DNA from: Planctomycetota bacterium
GTDB taxonomy: Bacteria; Planctomycetota; J058; JAJDCP01
Direction: 5' to 3'
NCBI GenBank assembly: GCA_029260765.1
Contig: JAJDCP010000158.1
Span: forward strand, 1-64,000
DNA length: 64,000 nucleotides
A program made the translations under genes and the position numbers. Below the pieces are notes generated by a model, which was given only the letters and a program-made list of their open reading frames with translations, made no database searches and was not told the DNA's origin. This document shows positions 60,755 to 64,000 of this stretch, in pieces (within the stretch, counting starts at the first letter, position 1; every line of letters starts with the position of its first letter).

Positions 60755-61570
60755 TCAGACCTTCAGCACGATGTTGGTGAAGGCTGTGTAGAGGGCGTCG
60801 ACGACCAGGATCAATACCAGGCAGCTGACCACCGACAGCATGCTGGCCTTGCCGACGCCTTCGGGGCCTCCCTCGACGCTGAATGCAAAGTAGCAGGAGA
60901 TGAACACCAGGATGCCCGCGAAAAAGAAGCTCTTCGAGAGGCCGGCGGCCAGCTCGGTCAAGCTCAATGCCTCGAGTGAGCTGCTGATGTAGACCGCGGG
61001 TTGGATGCCGTATTCGAGGTAGGCGGTCAAACCGCCCCCGAACATTCCCATGATGTCGCCGAGAATGGTCAGGCAGGGAAAGGCGATCAGCATCGCCAAC
61101 AGGCGCGGAGAGATCAAAAAGCCGATCGGGTTGATCGCCATCGTATCGAGCGCCAGGATCTCTTCGGAGACCTTCATCGTTCCCAGCTCAGCCGTGTACG
61201 AGGCGCCGACACGGCCAGTCAGGATGATAGCGGTCATCAGCGGCCCGAACTCGCGCACCAGCGAGACGGCCACCAGTGCCGGTACCTGGTTGATCTGGCC
61301 ATACTTTTCCAACGCATGGGCAGTCTGCAGGATCAGCACGACCCCGATCAGGAAAGTGACCAGGCAGACGATCGGCAGAGATTGGATGCCTGCCACGTCG
61401 AGCTGCCGACACGTCTCACGGTAGTGGGCGGTCTTCCCCCGGAAAGGCGCGATGAAGGTCCAGTACAGGGTCTGCCAGAACAACTGGTTGAGCTCGCCCA
61501 CTCCCAACAAGAAGGCGTTGACACGGCTGCCGACCACAGCGAAGGGGATCAGGTACCAGGGCAGTTGCAT
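60755..61570 (-). CDS. mlaE: MlaE-family permease
   Basis: 271 residues with five or six membrane segments. Family blocks include GVGELNQLFWQTLYW, LVREFGPLMTAIILTGRVGASYTAELGTMKV and AMLIAFPCLTILGD. It forms the membrane core of the MCE lipid transporter. Its ATG shares one base with the preceding STAS gene's stop codon. Confidence 0.93.
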   Translation of the reverse strand: MQLPWYLIPFAVVGSRVNAFLLGVGELNQLFWQTLYWTFIAPFRGKTAHYRETCRQLDVAGIQSLPIVCLVTFLIGVVLILQTAHALEKYGQINQVPALVAVSLVREFGPLMTAIILTGRVGASYTAELGTMKVSEEILALDTMAINPIGFLISPRLLAMLIAFPCLTILGDIMGMFGGGLTAYLEYGIQPAVYISSSLEALSLTELAAGLSKSFFFAGILVFISCYFAFSVEGGPEGVGKASMLSVVSCLVLILVVDALYTAFTNIVLKV

Positions 61571-61878
61571 CAGGTGCCCTTGAGGCCGAAGAACTCGAGC
61601 AGATGCATCAGCTCGAGCGAATTGTGGACGGCTTCGGAGACCTCAACAATACGGAAATCGACCCCATACTTGCGCGACCACTTGATGCCCTCGACCAGGA
61701 CCGCGGCGCCCGAAGAGTCCATGTAGCCGACGTCCGCGAGGTCGAGATGCAGCGAGCGCTTTTGCTTGCTCAGGATCTTCTGCAGGTTCCCGCGCAGGGT
61801 CTTGATCGTCCCCAGCTCGAGATCGCCGCTGACCTTGACGGCGACAAATGTGGGCTGGGGAACCACCTGGATGTCCAT
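61570..61878 (-). CDS. STAS-domain protein (MlaB or anti-sigma-factor-antagonist type)
   Basis: 102 residues, one STAS domain: LHLDLADVGYMDSSGAAVLVEGIKWS with Ser in the position phosphorylated in SpoIIAA/RsbV. In Mla complexes the STAS protein MlaB activates MlaF. Its coupling to mlaE supports that role. But the next gene upstream (62030) encodes an RsbW-like ATPase, the classic partner and kinase of RsbV-type STAS proteins, so a regulated switch between the two is possible. Confidence 0.85.
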   Translation of the reverse strand: MDIQVVPQPTFVAVKVSGDLELGTIKTLRGNLQKILSKQKRSLHLDLADVGYMDSSGAAVLVEGIKWSRKYGVDFRIVEVSEAVHNSLELMHLLEFFGLKGT

Positions 61879-62029
61879 GGGAAACTTCCTCGCAGATGCT
61901 TGGCACGCGGCTACCAGCGGTCTTCGGCGCAGTTCAGAACGCGGGGCGAAACTCAGCGATTGCTCGTCGAATGCAGTGTTCTACCAGGTTTGACGCGCGC
62001 ATGCCTTCCCTTTCTGCAGCGCACCGATC

Positions 62030-62818
62030 TCAAGTTTCCAGCTGCAGGCGCTTGGCCAATCGCAAGCAGGTGCCCGTCTGGCGTTGGGTATCGAATTCGA
62101 CCTCGTCGAAGACCTCCCGCAAGATGAACAAACCGCGCCCTCCCGGACGGGTCTCGGCGGGCAGGTCGAATCGCAGCTTGTCGACGTCCGGGCGGCGCTC
62201 CCCCGCGTCTGTGAAGCACGCGGTCAGCAAGCCGTCCGTATGGACCAGCTCGAAGTCGATCGGTCGGCGCGGGCATTCGCCGTAAGCATGCCGGATGATG
62301 TTGGTGAAGGCTTCGTCGACCGCCAGTTGCAGCCGGTAGACGTCACGAAGATCGAGCTGCAGGGGGCCGAGGAAGCCTTTGACAAGGCGGCGCAGCCAGG
62401 ATTGGCAGATACAGTCGCTGGTCAGCTCGATGCGAAGCTGAGGGCTGTCTGCCCGCCCTACCCACCCGCACAGGCTGCCCAGCTCGGCGCTGAGGGCGCG
62501 CAGGCTTTCACGGTCTGCTGGTGGCAGCTCGCGGCTCAAGCGCGTCTGCGAACCCGTCGGCAGCAGCAGGCCGCCGTGCACACTCATCCCTTCAGCCTGT
62601 AGAGTGCCGTCGGGGTCAAGCTGGATCGAAAATGGGCCGGTATAGAATGAGATCCCGGGGTCGAGCTCGAGCTCGACATTCCAGCCTTGCGGGCAGATGG
62701 GGACGGCTATGCCCAGGCCCTGCCCGGCGTAGCAGACGCGCAAGTACCACAACTCGCGCTCAGCGGCGTCGGGGGCGCTGGTTTTGCCCGGCACAGAGGG
62801 AGCTTCTTCTTTCGACAC
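62030..62818 (-). CDS. RsbW-like GHKL ATPase (anti-sigma-factor/serine kinase family)
   Basis: 262 residues, probably from a GTG. Residues about 130-255 form a GHKL ATPase: LQLAVDEAFTNIIRHAY (N box), DAGERRPD (G1) and RPGGRGLFILREVFDEVEF (G2). The N-terminal 120 residues are a separate domain not recognised, with a PilZ- or sensor-like beta-rich composition. RsbW proteins bind sigma factors or STAS partners. Located about 150 bases upstream of the STAS gene on the same strand. Confidence 0.8.
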   Translation of the reverse strand: MSKEEAPSVPGKTSAPDAAERELWYLRVCYAGQGLGIAVPICPQGWNVELELDPGISFYTGPFSIQLDPDGTLQAEGMSVHGGLLLPTGSQTRLSRELPPADRESLRALSAELGSLCGWVGRADSPQLRIELTSDCICQSWLRRLVKGFLGPLQLDLRDVYRLQLAVDEAFTNIIRHAYGECPRRPIDFELVHTDGLLTACFTDAGERRPDVDKLRFDLPAETRPGGRGLFILREVFDEVEFDTQRQTGTCLRLAKRLQLET

Positions 62819-62935
62819 TGTCGGGCTCGGCTGAGGCTTGACGGCAGTTTAGGGGAAAGCGCCAGACTGGGCAAGATCCGAGCCGAATGCGTGCCCGCGT
62901 CTTTGTACTGGCGGGGGCGTAGGCCCAGGACTGGC

Positions 62936-63622
62936 TCAGGAAGAGCGCGCTGAGCGCTCGGCGAGAGCTTTGAAATTCAACAGTTGGCGCCGCATCATCA
63001 GCAGGTCCAGCCAGGGCATCACTTCTGCCGCGAGCCAACGCAGGGGCGGCCGCGGATAGCGCAGCGACAGCTTGACCAGCAAGCGGCAATGAGGGCCGCG
63101 CGGCAGGGCTAGTGCCTCCGCGCACAAATTCCGGTCCAGTTCTTGCGGCGGCACGGCATGGTCCTTCATCCTCCTCCCCGCTACGCGTAGGGGCTCGTCG
63201 TCGATCTTCGTCCCTGCCGCACCGGCGCTGCGCCCTGCACCGAAATTATCGCGCTGCGCCACTAGGTAGCTGACGGCGACGTCGCCGAACAGCTTCCGGC
63301 CGGTCGCGTCCGTGCGGATGGTGACATGCCGGTCAGGCTCGAAGCTGACGAGCTCGAACATCGCCATAAAACGTTGGCCGGGCCGGAGCTCGTCGAGGCC
63401 GGGTGTCCACTGCTGGGGACTGCGCCGGCCGAAGTTGTCGAGCCAGTCATAGCTATACGGGGCGGCGCGCATCTGGCACAACCAGCGGTAGACGATGGCG
63501 GGGGCCGCATCGATGTCGACGCCCCGATACAGGGCGCCATCCTCCCTACGCAGCACGCCGTCGCAGGGGAACTCCAGCGCTCTCTCGGCGGGCCGTGTGC
63601 CCCAGCTGTGGGCCAGGCTCAA
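62936..63622 (-). CDS. SRPBCC-fold (polyketide-cyclase/START-like) protein
   Basis: 228 residues from a TTG at 63622 that overlaps the tyrS stop (TTGA); longer frames have no support. RGVDIDAAPAIVYRWLCQMRAAPYS and DWLDNFGRRSPQQWTPG are typical of a group of SRPBCC proteins. The fold binds hydrophobic ligands, but no catalytic residues can be named. A basic C-terminus could bind membrane. Coupled to tyrS only by position. Confidence 0.65.
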   Translation of the reverse strand: MSLAHSWGTRPAERALEFPCDGVLRREDGALYRGVDIDAAPAIVYRWLCQMRAAPYSYDWLDNFGRRSPQQWTPGLDELRPGQRFMAMFELVSFEPDRHVTIRTDATGRKLFGDVAVSYLVAQRDNFGAGRSAGAAGTKIDDEPLRVAGRRMKDHAVPPQELDRNLCAEALALPRGPHCRLLVKLSLRYPRPPLRWLAAEVMPWLDLLMMRRQLLNFKALAERSARSS

Positions 63623-64000
63623 GCCAGCACCAGCAGCCCGTAGTTCTTCTTCCCGCTGCGCAGGACGATGGCCGACTCGGACGCCAGGTCGGCAGACGTC
63701 AAGCGCCGCTGCAGCCCCTCTTGACCGCCGGCGCACTTCTTGTTGTTGACCGACACGCCCCCTCCCTGGATCAGGCGCCGTGCCGCCCCGTTCGATTTCG
63801 CCAGGCCGACCGCGACCAGCGCTTCGATCAGCGGGATGCCGGCCTCGAGCTCACTGCGCGCCTGGGTCGCGTGGGGAACGTCGCGGAAGATCGCACGCAG
63901 GGTCGCATCGTCGAATCCTTCCACCTCGGCCTTGCCGAACAAGACCTGCGTCGCGCGCTCGGCGATGTGCAGGCCTTCGGCGCCCCGCACCATCCGGGTC
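63619..64000 (-). CDS. tyrS: Tyrosyl-tRNA synthetase, 3' part only
   Basis: About 127 C-terminal residues are visible; the gene begins beyond the window. TRMVRGAEGLHIAERATQVLFG is the connecting region of bacterial TyrS, and SNGAARRLIQGGGVSVNNKK is the S4 RNA-binding domain. The catalytic domain lies outside. It ends in TGA at 63619. Confidence 0.92.
   Translation of the reverse strand, partial: TRMVRGAEGLHIAERATQVLFGKAEVEGFDDATLRAIFRDVPHATQARSELEAGIPLIEALVAVGLAKSNGAARRLIQGGGVSVNNKKCAGGQEGLQRRLTSADLASESAIVLRSGKKNYGLLVLA

Noticed and set aside
57844..60780. 978-codon open frame on the plus strand
   Set aside because: It lies opposite the TPR, mlaD- and mlaF-like genes, whose families and start signals are clear; its composition is Arg/Pro-rich noise.

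Overview
The window is high-GC DNA from a Gram-negative bacterium. There are Mla/MCE-type lipid transport genes, many lipoprotein and Tat signals, a type II secretion minor-pseudopilin-like giant protein, an arsenosugar radical-SAM gene, an abundance of TPR/HEAT/coiled-coil proteins and many sigma-54 signals. This mix fits Planctomycetota best. That is an inference: no ribosomal RNA or other decisive marker is present, and Myxococcota or a related phylum is possible. No phage, insertion sequence, CRISPR array, rRNA or tRNA was seen.

Layout. 1-5869: end of a sirtuin, a GspK-like/LamG secreted giant, an IPT/TIG-like secreted protein and an ArsC-like protein, all on +. 5870-6914: a gene-free stretch with two copies of a structured small RNA, each behind a -24/-12 (sigma-54) promoter, then REP-like hairpins. 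6915-9189: a GH5 lipoprotein and a secreted NlpC/P60-like protein (-). 9190-9853: the third copy of the sRNA with its own sigma-54 promoter. 9854-21067: a six-gene minus-strand operon made of an FGE-fold protein, a zinc-ribbon/P-loop GTPase, a GAP1-like protein, two paralogous coiled-coil proteins and a zinc-ribbon membrane protein. It resembles GTPase-centred conflict or signalling systems and is the best candidate for an undescribed system. 21442-24602: three exported or membrane-anchored proteins, divergent from it.

24630-26882: arsenosugar-type cluster (AhpD-like protein, ArsS, methyltransferase). 27032-32648: SppA protease with a partner of unknown function, an unknown gene and a GT2 glycosyltransferase. 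32649-40599: an acyl-ligase-like protein with an RGG tail, a PhoD phosphatase, an ABC-F ATPase and HtpG. 40668-47205: an envelope-modification regulon, comprising an InaA-like kinase, a methyltransferase, a GT39 glycosyltransferase, an OmpR-type response regulator with its kinase, and an ICMT/PEMT-like enzyme. Three promoters in it share a four-fold 11-bp repeat box with a -10 hexamer at an identical distance, so the regulator's targets can be read from the sequence.

47319-55668: an NtrC-type sigma-54 activator and its kinase, a methyltransferase, and a translationally coupled operon (epimerase, GT39, GT2-VTT fusion) with a sigma-54 promoter and upstream paired palindromes. The same palindrome pair lies upstream of the kinase gene. 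55929-64000: adenylate kinase, a YjbQ protein, an Mla-like operon with two TPR lipoproteins and a STAS protein, an RsbW-like ATPase, an SRPBCC protein and the end of TyrS. Sigma-54 control of small RNAs and of a polysaccharide/lipid glycosylation operon is the unifying regulatory theme.
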